Below are positions 47,892 to 55,765 of a DNA stretch of 64,000 bases, piece after piece. This stretch comes from a virus, in the IMG/VR virus record IMGVR_UViG_3300020207_000018, positions 1 through 64,000 of that record. One strand, 5' to 3'. How positions within the stretch are numbered: position 1 is the stretch's first letter; the number at the start of each line of letters is the position of its first letter. The translations under genes and the position numbers were made by a program. The notes under the pieces were generated by a model. It saw nothing but the letters and a program-made list of their open reading frames with translations. It had not been told where the DNA came from and did no database searches.

Positions 47892-48719
47892 TTATGATAA
47901 CCTAATTTGGAAGGTTTTGAATGTTGTATTAGTATTTGCAGGAGTCACAAGCAATCTCATGTTTCCTGAATTTACATCTGAACTTAACGTGAATAATGAA
48001 GACGCTGAATATACATCGCCATATTGAACGAAGTAAGAATTCGAGCCATCATTAATCAATAATACTTCTGCTGAATGTGTGCCAGCTGATGCATGTGATG
48101 CCATGATCACATACTTAACTGCCTTGTTGGCAATTGCGTTTGCTGATAACACCTGATCTGCTGTAGTAGCAGTAGCTGATAATGTAGTGAAGTAACCTTG
48201 AACAAGGTTAGCTGCACTAGTAATAGCGACTACTTCAACAACATCACCATTTAAAGCATTTTCCGTTAATGTGATAGTTGATGAGCTGGTAGCAGTATAG
48301 TCTGCACCACCACCTACTAACTTAACACCGTTAATGTACACTTGTTCATAACCTGAGGTATATGAAAGTGAATTACCATTATCATCGTTACCTGTAATTG
48401 AAGTACCAGTTGATGATATAGTGTAAGTGAATGTTTGTACACCCGAAGATGGTTGGTCTGACCAACTCAAAGTTCCTGAACCATCAGTTTTTAAAATCTG
48501 ATTTGAGGAACCATCACTTGTAGGAAAAGAGAAAGCATCATTAACAGTTAAAGAAGCTGGATTCGATCCAACTTCTACAACAGCAGCTGAGCCGTCATTC
48601 TTCTCGGTATAAAATCTACCATGATAAGTATTGACAGCTAATTCACCTAGTGATAGATCACCTATACCAGGCAAAGCGCTTTGTGTAGAACTCCTTTTAA
48701 ATTGTATTAATGTTGCCAT
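47892..48719 (-). CDS. Tail fibre-like protein, Mtd_N-like start and shared module (275 aa)
   Basis: The N-terminus (ATLIQFKRSSTQSALPGIGD, LSLGELAVNTYHGRFYTEKN) matches the short N-terminal domain of phage tropism and fibre proteins (Mtd_N type), which mounts them on the baseplate. The middle has GYEQVYINGVKLVGGGADYT, a known fibre motif. The last ~90 residues are the shared module (KAVKYVIMASHASAGTHSAE ... LLVTPANTNTTFKTFQI). It is therefore a three-part fibre. Confidence 0.8.
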   Translation of the reverse strand: MATLIQFKRSSTQSALPGIGDLSLGELAVNTYHGRFYTEKNDGSAAVVEVGSNPASLTVNDAFSFPTSDGSSNQILKTDGSGTLSWSDQPSSGVQTFTYTISSTGTSITGNDDNGNSLSYTSGYEQVYINGVKLVGGGADYTATSSSTITLTENALNGDVVEVVAITSAANLVQGYFTTLSATATTADQVLSANAIANKAVKYVIMASHASAGTHSAEVLLINDGSNSYFVQYGDVYSASSLFTLSSDVNSGNMRLLVTPANTNTTFKTFQIRLS

Positions 48720-48747
48720 TGTTCTCTCCTATAGATTAGATGTTAAA

Positions 48748-50316
48748 TTAGAATGTACCACCGTCTATAGCAGTAACAGATACAGCACCTGAAGAGACTG
48801 TAAAGTTACTTGAGTCGAATGAAGCAATACCTTTAGCAGATGTTGTAGCATCATCGATTGCAACATCACCAGATGTTACAGTAAAGTATGAAGCTGAGAA
48901 AGATGCGATACCTTTATTAGCGTCTGTTGCATCTTCACCTGCTATTGTTATACTACCGTCAGCGTTTGTTACATCGATACCTTCGCCAGCTGAAAGAGCA
49001 GCAAGTTCCATATCTCCGTTAGAACCATTACCAATTAGTAATTGTCCTGCTGTAGGAGCTGCACCGTCTATAGAAGTAATTGAACCTGAAAGTGCAAGTC
49101 CTGAAACTTCTAAGTTACCGAATACTGCGTTACCTACTGAACCAGAGAATACTGAAGATGTGTCTGTAGCGTCTTGGATAAATTTAAATTTACCGTCAGA
49201 ATCATCCATACCAAAGAAACCAATTTTAGCAGTAGAACCATTGTGCCACTTAAATTTGATACCTCTGTCTAGGTTGTCATCTGAAGCGTCATCACCGATT
49301 TCAAACACTGGATCTGCAACTGAAGTAGTTGTAGAGTTTACAGTAGTTGTAGTACCGTTAACAGTCAAGTTACCTGAAACTGTTAAGTTACCTGAAGCGG
49401 CAATATTTGTTGATGTAATGTCATCTGAAGTTAGTGTACCATCTACTTGTACGTTGTTAAACTGTACGTTTGATGATGTGCCAACATCCTGACCGATTGC
49501 TAATGTTACGCCGTTGCCTGAAGCAGTTGATGAAACACCAGTACCACCTAAAACAGAAAGTACTTCTGAGTCAAGGTCGATAGCAATAGATGTAGTACCA
49601 TCTGAGATGTCTAAATCTTGTGCTGTTACTTGTGAATCAACATATGCTTTAACAGATTGCTGTGTAGGAACTTTAACGTCTGAATCAGAAGCCATGTTGT
49701 CTTCGTCAACTAAGAAGTCAATGTTTCCTACTTGAACTGCGTTAGCTTGAATTGCAGTAACACCTGAAGCGTTAACTGTTATGTCACCTGAAAGTGAAAC
49801 GTTATCAAATGAATCTGTACCATCATAGATCAAAATTTGACCTGATGAAGGAGCAGAAATATCTGAGTCTGATGCACCAGCAAGTGTTGAAGTTGTAGAT
49901 ACGAAAGAAAGGTTTCCTGAAGCATCTGTTGCAAGAACCTGGTTAGCAGAACCATCAGCTGATGGTAATGTAAAGGTTACTGAACTTGCAACTGAATCAG
50001 GAGCTTTCAGACCAACGAAGTTTGAACCGTTGTCTGAATCTTCTCTAAGTTGTAATGAAGCACCAGAAGTTGCACCGTTACCAACAATAAAGTTTGAAGG
50101 CGTTGGAGCATCACCGTCTACGATATCGGTATAATATTTACCGCCGATTTCGTGAATAACAGCTGATGAGCCTGAGTCTACTGACTCGATATACAATTTA
50201 GCAGAAGCACCGTCATTCGATCTATCCTGTACATACGCTAATTCGCCTTCGCTCAAGTCTGAGACTGTTGGCGCACTCGCTCCTGTACTTCTTTTAATTT
50301 GAATAACTGTTGCCAT
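48748..50316 (-). CDS. Tail fibre protein ending in DGGTF (522 aa)
   Basis: An Mtd_N-like start ([30 protein letters not shown]) is followed by a shaft with [60 protein letters not shown] and [20 protein letters not shown]. It ends [16 protein letters not shown] ... AIDGGTF. Similar fibres are found across marine T4-like phages. A late promoter lies 140 bases upstream, so the leader is long. Confidence 0.83.
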   Translation of the reverse strand: MATVIQIKRSTGASAPTVSDLSEGELAYVQDRSNDGASAKLYIESVDSGSSAVIHEIGGKYYTDIVDGDAPTPSNFIVGNGATSGASLQLREDSDNGSNFVGLKAPDSVASSVTFTLPSADGSANQVLATDASGNLSFVSTTSTLAGASDSDISAPSSGQILIYDGTDSFDNVSLSGDITVNASGVTAIQANAVQVGNIDFLVDEDNMASDSDVKVPTQQSVKAYVDSQVTAQDLDISDGTTSIAIDLDSEVLSVLGGTGVSSTASGNGVTLAIGQDVGTSSNVQFNNVQVDGTLTSDDITSTNIAASGNLTVSGNLTVNGTTTTVNSTTTSVADPVFEIGDDASDDNLDRGIKFKWHNGSTAKIGFFGMDDSDGKFKFIQDATDTSSVFSGSVGNAVFGNLEVSGLALSGSITSIDGAAPTAGQLLIGNGSNGDMELAALSAGEGIDVTNADGSITIAGEDATDANKGIASFSASYFTVTSGDVAIDDATTSAKGIASFDSSNFTVSSGAVSVTAIDGGTF

Positions 50317-50455
50317 TTTTTTCTCCTAAAAAATGAATTGGGTTTAATATAAAATTTGCAAATTTCTAGTTCACATATCCCTAGAAGATCATTATCTATC
50401 TCGTCCTCTCACAATGAGGGTCGTGTCTCACTGAATGACACCTTGATTGTAATAG

Positions 50456-50463
50456 TATTTATA
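50456..50463 (-). promoter_or_regulatory. Late promoter TATAAATA with a long leader
   Basis: A perfect octamer 140 bases before the ATG at 50316, just before the stop of the 80-aa gene. The leader can form GTGTC/GACAC and CTAG/CTAG hairpins; no gene was seen in it. Confidence 0.65.
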
Positions 50464-50466
50464 AGA

Positions 50467-50709
50467 CTAAAATGTTCCGCCGTCTATAACAGTGGTAGTA
50501 ACCCACTTATCAGACGATGCGTTATATGCCAATAGGCCGTTATCTGTTTCACTAGCATCTACATCTGATAGTTCTTGTATAGATTTAGCTGATAGATTGA
50601 CATTAGTAGATGAGTTACCAATTGCAACTTGTTTTACTCTAAAGTTACCTTGACCTTGCACCTTTCCTGAGATGCCTGCTACTCTTCCTACTACACCTTT
50701 AATTGCCAT
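50467..50709 (-). CDS. Small fibre-associated protein ending in DGGTF (80 aa)
   Basis: The N-terminus is Gly/Val-rich and basic (MAIKGVVGRVAGISGKVQGQ). The second half, SIQELSDVDASETDNGLLAY and NASSDKWVTTTV, is the L-S-D-V-D/N-A-P fibre motif, and it ends IDGGTF. It might be a connector between baseplate and fibre. No more specific family is recognised. Confidence 0.7.
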   Translation of the reverse strand: MAIKGVVGRVAGISGKVQGQGNFRVKQVAIGNSSTNVNLSAKSIQELSDVDASETDNGLLAYNASSDKWVTTTVIDGGTF

Positions 50710-50711
50710 AC

Positions 50712-51047
50712 TTAACTCCTAGTTACACCTGGCGTTATAATAGCTTGTCCTTCGACAACTCTACTAGTTTGACCACCAGAACTTGTTATGTTTAAGTCAT
50801 ACAGATATCTGCCTGGATTTAGAGCAGTTGTTTGTGTATCTGTTAAAGACAAAGTGACCTGACCTGAAGCCTCTGAAATAGATGTAGAAAATGTTGCACT
50901 TACTGAAGAAGACGTATATGTTTTTCTCATTTGTGCAGCTGCTGAATAACCTGATAGGTCTAAAACTGAACCATCAGAGTTTGTTACATCTACTGTAATG
51001 CTGAAGTCTGAACCTTGATCTATGTAAAGATTTGCTATAATTGCCAT
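50712..51047 (-). CDS. Ig-like/BppU-like virion protein (111 aa)
   Basis: The product is all beta: ANLYIDQGSDFSITVDVTNS, LDLSGYSAAAQMRKTYTSSS, then LSLTDTQTTALNPGRYLYDL. This resembles the small Ig-like domain of upper baseplate (BppU-type) proteins. A perfect late promoter ends five bases before the ATG and there is no ribosome site, so the message may be leaderless. Confidence 0.75.
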   Translation of the reverse strand: MAIIANLYIDQGSDFSITVDVTNSDGSVLDLSGYSAAAQMRKTYTSSSVSATFSTSISEASGQVTLSLTDTQTTALNPGRYLYDLNITSSGGQTSRVVEGQAIITPGVTRS

Positions 51048-51052
51048 ATTAC

Positions 51053-51060
51053 TATTTATA
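51053..51060 (-). promoter_or_regulatory. Late promoter TATAAATA abutting the 111-aa gene start
   Basis: A perfect octamer ending five bases before the ATG at 51047; by T4 geometry transcription would begin at the ATG itself. No Shine-Dalgarno sequence is present. Confidence 0.65.
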
Positions 51061-51064
51061 CGGA

Positions 51065-51994
51065 CTAATTATTTAATTGGGAATATGGGACTTTTGTATG
51101 TATTTTTTCTACTGTAGTTGGATCAGTTTTTACGTATGCTTCTTCTAATTGTTTTACAGTACCGTCTGCATCTTTAACATAAACTTGTTTAACTTCTGCT
51201 ACAGGACCTATAGGTCTTCTGCTAGAATATGTTATCTGATATGTAAATGGTGATCTATGTTGATATGTAGTTTGTACAACAATGTTACCACTTCTTGTAT
51301 TCTGAGCATTTGCAATATATGGTGAAGGTTGAGAAGCAGAAACCCTATATGTATCTGGCGATCTATGTTGATACGTAAATGGTATTCTATGTTGATAGAA
51401 CGATGGTGATCTATGTTGATACGTAAATGGTGTTCTACCTGTTGTAGGATATGTTATAGGTTGCCTATGTTGATATGTTGTTGGTGTTCGCCCTGTTGCC
51501 TGATATGTTGAAGGCTGTCTTGCATCTCTAATAAATGGATTCTGTCTATCAACAGGATGTCTGTAAGTTGTAGGTGAAGGTTTATTTCTTATAAACGGAT
51601 TCTGTTTATTTACAGGATGTCTGTAATTAGCTGATATACGATAGCTACCAATTATCGGATTCTGTCTGTTAACAGGATGTTGATAAGCTGCTGGTTGACG
51701 TTGATTTGCAACATAAGGTGATGGTCTATTTCTAATAAACGGATTCTGTTGTTGTGCAATGTATGGTGATTGAAATGGACTTCTTGCGATAGCAGCTGTC
51801 TGTGCGTTTGCTATGTAAGGAATAGGCACTCTAGTATTAGCAACTGTCTGAGCGTTTGCTGATGCACGGGCATTAGCAATGTACGGCACAGGCGTAGTAC
51901 CGTTAGTAGAATTTTGTCTATTAGCAATATAAGGATACGGCTGTTGTCCTGGCGTTGCGTTTGAATTGCTATATGTTACTTGTACGGTTGGCAT
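51065..51994 (-). CDS. Pro/Tyr-rich repeat protein C (309 aa)
   Basis: After a short start (MPTVQVTYSNSNATPGQQPY) the protein repeats the units PYIANAQ, NPFIRNKPSPTTYRHPVDRQ and TPFTYQHRSP, mostly 20 residues long. The C-terminal ~60 residues are not repetitive: RRPIGPVAEVKQVYVKDADG, then EEAYVKTDPTTVEKIHTKVP. That ending recalls the K-x-x-W-V-K-T motifs of repeat protein B's start. It is one of four members of this repeat family in the window. Confidence 0.8.
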   Translation of the reverse strand: MPTVQVTYSNSNATPGQQPYPYIANRQNSTNGTTPVPYIANARASANAQTVANTRVPIPYIANAQTAAIARSPFQSPYIAQQQNPFIRNRPSPYVANQRQPAAYQHPVNRQNPIIGSYRISANYRHPVNKQNPFIRNKPSPTTYRHPVDRQNPFIRDARQPSTYQATGRTPTTYQHRQPITYPTTGRTPFTYQHRSPSFYQHRIPFTYQHRSPDTYRVSASQPSPYIANAQNTRSGNIVVQTTYQHRSPFTYQITYSSRRPIGPVAEVKQVYVKDADGTVKQLEEAYVKTDPTTVEKIHTKVPYSQLNN

Positions 51995-51995
51995 T

Positions 51996-53660
51996 TTATA
52001 CTATTATTGGCCCCCCACTACCTGCATTATATGCTGCTCTTAAACTTATGGGGCTTGATGACCAAGAACCGTTGAAGTATGAAGCTATATGAAAATATGT
52101 ATAATAAGTGTCTGTGCCTTTTGTTGCTTTTATTCCAAAATAAACATCATTTGATGTTAATTGTACTGGATTACCTGTGCTGTCGTATACACCCCACTTA
52201 AAAAATCTAGCAGTGCGAGTACCATTAAATCCACCCCTTGAAGTTGAACCAGACCAGAAATTATAATATTGGCCTCTGGTTTTTCCACAAACATGTGGAT
52301 AAAATCCATAACTGTTTCCACCTCCTCCGTAACAATTTGTTTGAGCTTGAGTACCTGATACCGATTCACCACTTGCATAATATGCTACATCAAAATTCCA
52401 AGTATCGTCAATTATACCATTAGCATTCAAATCGGTAATAGGCATATAAAATCTATAATAAAAACTCCAACCACTATTACTAAAAGAGTTATAATGACCA
52501 TACGATATTCTAAAAGCCCCTAAAGGATTTGTCTGAACAGTATTATTGTTAGCTGCAAAATCAAATTGCATATAACAACCACATTCGGTATGATTAAAAC
52601 CAGGATTACCAGTTGCTAATTGAAGAGTATTCCAACTTGGTACACTAAACATAGAAGCAGTTCCTGAAGGTGGGTCAGAATTTATATAATTCGTACTACC
52701 ACCAAAAGGATATACATCCCAAACAGGATTACTTATACCTGAGCCCCAAGGTTGAGGGTTCGGTTGATTAGCTAAAGTTGCACTTGTTGCTGTTGAACTT
52801 CCAGACAGTGCTGATTCGCCTACAATACCTTCATATGATGTTGGTACCTGAGCAGTCGATGGTGACTGATATATGTAAGGCGTTTGGCCTTGTGCTGAAT
52901 AAGTCGAAGGCGATTGATAAATGTAAGGCGATGGTCTTTGCGCCTGATACGTAAACGGATTTTGATAAATCGATGGCACCCTATATGTTTGAGGACTTCT
53001 TTGTTGTGCTTGATAAGTTGAAGGCACTCTATAAGGTACAGGTTGTTGATTTGACTCCTGTGCGTTTATATTTGCTGGTGACTGGTGTTGATACGTAGTA
53101 GGTTGTTGTGCCTGATATGTTACAGGATTTCTGTAACTTCTTGGGTCACGATATGTACTAGGTGATCTATAAGCATAACTTACAGGATTTCTGTAACTTC
53201 TTGGGTCACGATATGTACTAGGTGATTGATGTTGATACGCAACTATAACCTGTGCATTTCTTGGGTCTCTATAAGTTGAAGGACTTTGATGTTGATACGT
53301 AAACGGTGTTTGTGCGTTTGCAGGATACGGATACGGATTCTGTCTATTAGCAATATAAGGTGATTGTGCATCGGCCTGATAAGTATACGTTTGTTGTGCG
53401 TTTCTTATAAAAGGATTTTGTCTCGATCTTATGTTAGGTTGCTGTGCGTTTCTTATAAAAGGATTTTGCCTATTAACAGGATTTCGATAAATTATTGGTT
53501 GTTGATTCTGATAAGTCGAAGGAGACTGAAACGTATAAGGAACAATCGATGGTTGTTGTCTTATATTTGGTGCTTGAATGTTAGCAGGTTGCCTTGCTAT
53601 GTAAGGTTGCTGAAAACTACCGCCATTTAAATTGTGTTTAATGTAAATTTTATCTGCCAT
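51996..53660 (-). CDS. Pro/Tyr-rich repeat protein D with globular C-terminal domain (554 aa)
   Basis: Residues about 15-270 are the Pro/Tyr repeats (NPFIRNAQQPNIRSRQ, SPSTYRDPRSYRNPVSYAY types). Residues ~280-554 form a non-repetitive domain rich in aromatic residues, Gly and Ser, with several Cys (FNHTECGCYMQFDFAANNNT, NCYGGGGNSYGFYPHVCGKT) and an Asp loop (TDLNANGIIDDTW) that could bind Ca2+. The layout of a stalk and a large tip suggests a receptor-binding fibre. The domain is not recognised. Confidence 0.8.
   Translation of the reverse strand: MADKIYIKHNLNGGSFQQPYIARQPANIQAPNIRQQPSIVPYTFQSPSTYQNQQPIIYRNPVNRQNPFIRNAQQPNIRSRQNPFIRNAQQTYTYQADAQSPYIANRQNPYPYPANAQTPFTYQHQSPSTYRDPRNAQVIVAYQHQSPSTYRDPRSYRNPVSYAYRSPSTYRDPRSYRNPVTYQAQQPTTYQHQSPANINAQESNQQPVPYRVPSTYQAQQRSPQTYRVPSIYQNPFTYQAQRPSPYIYQSPSTYSAQGQTPYIYQSPSTAQVPTSYEGIVGESALSGSSTATSATLANQPNPQPWGSGISNPVWDVYPFGGSTNYINSDPPSGTASMFSVPSWNTLQLATGNPGFNHTECGCYMQFDFAANNNTVQTNPLGAFRISYGHYNSFSNSGWSFYYRFYMPITDLNANGIIDDTWNFDVAYYASGESVSGTQAQTNCYGGGGNSYGFYPHVCGKTRGQYYNFWSGSTSRGGFNGTRTARFFKWGVYDSTGNPVQLTSNDVYFGIKATKGTDTYYTYFHIASYFNGSWSSSPISLRAAYNAGSGGPIIV
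52850..53640 (-). repeat. Coding Pro/Tyr repeats in repeat protein D
   Basis: Units of about 60 bases, e.g. two nearly identical copies at 53101-53220 (TYRDPRSYRNPVSYAY type) and two 48-base copies around 53393-53473 carrying NPFIRNAQ. Same repeat style as in proteins A to C. Confidence 0.8.
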
Positions 53661-53661
53661 A

Positions 53662-55569
53662 TCATATCACAAACCATAAATGTCCAACTTCTTTACCTGT
53701 ACCACTTGGTGTACCAGATAGTGAAGAAGCACTAACAACTTCATAATCTAACTCAACATCATCGCCGTCTAATTTAACACCGTTTGATGTGTTCACTGAT
53801 AAAGTAGCAACACCATCTAATGAATCACCTGAAGAACCTGCGTTATAAGATTTCGCAAGACCTGAACCAGCAGATATGACACTATTTACTCTATCATCTG
53901 TAAAGTATTTATTAGTTTGTTCTGATATAGAATCGGTACCTGTTGAGTTATCTGCAACTTGTAAATCACCATTAGAATCAAATACTAGTATTTGACCAGC
54001 AGATGCACTAGATGTACTACCTACATCTGTTAAATCAGATATAGCAGAGTTCATTGTTGTGTTTATTGATACATTGCCTTTAGCAGTCTGTGTGACTGAA
54101 CCTGTAACTGCACCAGTCAATGAAAAGTCTGAATTATCTAAAACTAAATCTAAAGTATTATCTGAGTCATCATAGGTAACTGAAAGACCTGATTCAGTGT
54201 TTGAACTAATCATTGTACCGACTGTGTCAGCAATTCTTTCTACAATGTCATCAACTACAAAACTAGAACCGTTGTACTTAAGAACACTATTAGTATTTGC
54301 GCCACTTGTATTTACATCTGAAAGATCATCGATACTAGCAGCTGCGATTCTAGCGTCTGCTCTACCGTCTGTATAATAAAGATTAGAACTTCCTTCTGTT
54401 AAATCATCAGTGTCATGGTTTGATAAACTTGAAACTGTACCTGTAAGATGTCCTGTTGATACATTTAAAACTGTTGTTGAACCGTCTGCTGTAATTGTAG
54501 ATAATCTTGCAGTAGCATCGGTACCATTTGTACCGTTATCGATGATTGTTTGACCACCACTTGATAGAACATCACCTTTTAGATTACCATTAAAAGTAGT
54601 TGCAGTCATGTCTGTTGCATGAATGTTCTGCCATTTTAGTATACTACTTCCAAGTTCGTGTGTGTTGTTAGCACTTGGTAAAACATCTGAGTCTATTGAA
54701 CCTGTGAATGATATTGTATCACTAGATGCGTTACCTAAATCGATGTTACCATTCAGTGATGATAATCCATTAACTGTTAAAGCGCCAGTAGTTGTAACTG
54801 TTGAGGCATTTAAATCACCGCCTGTAAGTGTTGCAGTTCCATCACTCAATGTACCCACGTTGACTGTTGCGCTAAAGTTTGCATTTACACCACCAGTAAT
54901 ACTACCTGAGTTGATACTCATGGTGCTATCAGTAATTGTAGGCGCAGTCATTACACCGCCTGTTGTGATTGTTATATCATCTTCTGCAAATGTTTTACCT
55001 GCAAGTTGAATGTTGAAACCAGTCTCTAATTCTGTTGTGTTATTTGTGTTTGAAGCATTAAGAATAACACCATTTGAGTTGTTGTTAAAGATTGAGTTTG
55101 TATCTGATAACTGCCAGTATGAAGCACCTGTACTTGCTAATGCAGTACCTAAGTATGAACCTGTGTAAGAATATAGAACGAATCTATCGCCATTTGATAA
55201 ACCAGAACCGTATGTAGCACCTTGTAAGTTAATTCTTCCATAACTACCATCTGAATTTTGGCTAGTGATCTGATAGTCTATACCTTCTATTAAGTGAGAA
55301 CCGTTGACAAAGACCTGAATTCGGTCTTGTACAAATTTCATCACATTGTTAAACTGATCAGCGCCTTCGAAATGCGTTTCACCACCAGTTGCAATATACA
55401 CATACTCTTGGAAGTAAAATGCTTTATCTTCTACACTATTAACAGCGTCAACTAAAGTTGCTTGAGCAGTAGTTCTAAGACCACTAATATCACCCACGTC
55501 ATTAGCCAACACATTATATTGTTGTCTAAAATTTTCTATAGTACTGAAACTGTCTACTGTTTTAGCCAT
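53662..55569 (-). CDS. Tail fibre protein (635 aa)
   Basis: The N-terminal ~160 residues (FSTIENFRQQYNVLANDVGD, FVQDRIQVFVNGSHLIEGID, GSGLSNGDRFVLYSYTGSYL) form the baseplate-attachment domain seen in marine T4-like fibres. The shaft has LPSANNTHELGSSILKWQNI and two T-E-G-S-S-N-L-Y-Y-T-type repeats, then LDDLSDVNTSGANTNSVLKY. It ends SGTGKEVGHLWFVI, close to the ending of the fibre at 43988. Its start overlaps the 67-aa gene by eight bases. Confidence 0.87.
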   Translation of the reverse strand: MAKTVDSFSTIENFRQQYNVLANDVGDISGLRTTAQATLVDAVNSVEDKAFYFQEYVYIATGGETHFEGADQFNNVMKFVQDRIQVFVNGSHLIEGIDYQITSQNSDGSYGRINLQGATYGSGLSNGDRFVLYSYTGSYLGTALASTGASYWQLSDTNSIFNNNSNGVILNASNTNNTTELETGFNIQLAGKTFAEDDITITTGGVMTAPTITDSTMSINSGSITGGVNANFSATVNVGTLSDGTATLTGGDLNASTVTTTGALTVNGLSSLNGNIDLGNASSDTISFTGSIDSDVLPSANNTHELGSSILKWQNIHATDMTATTFNGNLKGDVLSSGGQTIIDNGTNGTDATARLSTITADGSTTVLNVSTGHLTGTVSSLSNHDTDDLTEGSSNLYYTDGRADARIAAASIDDLSDVNTSGANTNSVLKYNGSSFVVDDIVERIADTVGTMISSNTESGLSVTYDDSDNTLDLVLDNSDFSLTGAVTGSVTQTAKGNVSINTTMNSAISDLTDVGSTSSASAGQILVFDSNGDLQVADNSTGTDSISEQTNKYFTDDRVNSVISAGSGLAKSYNAGSSGDSLDGVATLSVNTSNGVKLDGDDVELDYEVVSASSLSGTPSGTGKEVGHLWFVI

Positions 55570-55765
55570 TTATTTTCTCTTCTATCTTTCTAAGAAGTTC
55601 CTTAACTTCGGTTACTTCTTGTCTTAAACTATTTATTTCCTTTTTCTGAGAAGCAATGATTTGTCTTCTTCTCATTACCAATTTAAACTGTTCAACATCT
55701 GTATTGATAATTGCTTGTGAACGTTCTTCTCTAATTAGATTTGAATGTCCTTCAACCTTTATCAT
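55562..55765 (-). CDS. Small coiled-coil protein beside the DUF4815 gene (67 aa)
   Basis: The ATG at 55765 overlaps the stop of the large gene (ATGA), which fixes the start although the frame is open five codons further. The product starts [20 protein letters not shown], then a basic [20 protein letters not shown] coiled coil. Similar small proteins occur in marine T4-like phages. It may be a fibre or baseplate assembly factor; the function is not known. Confidence 0.75.
   Translation of the reverse strand: MIKVEGHSNLIREERSQAIINTDVEQFKLVMRRRQIIASQKKEINSLRQEVTEVKELLRKIEEKING

Noticed and set aside
41037-53660. Diversity-generating retroelement acting on the fibre genes
   Set aside because: The Mtd_N-like starts suggested it, but no reverse transcriptase gene or template repeat was seen in the window.
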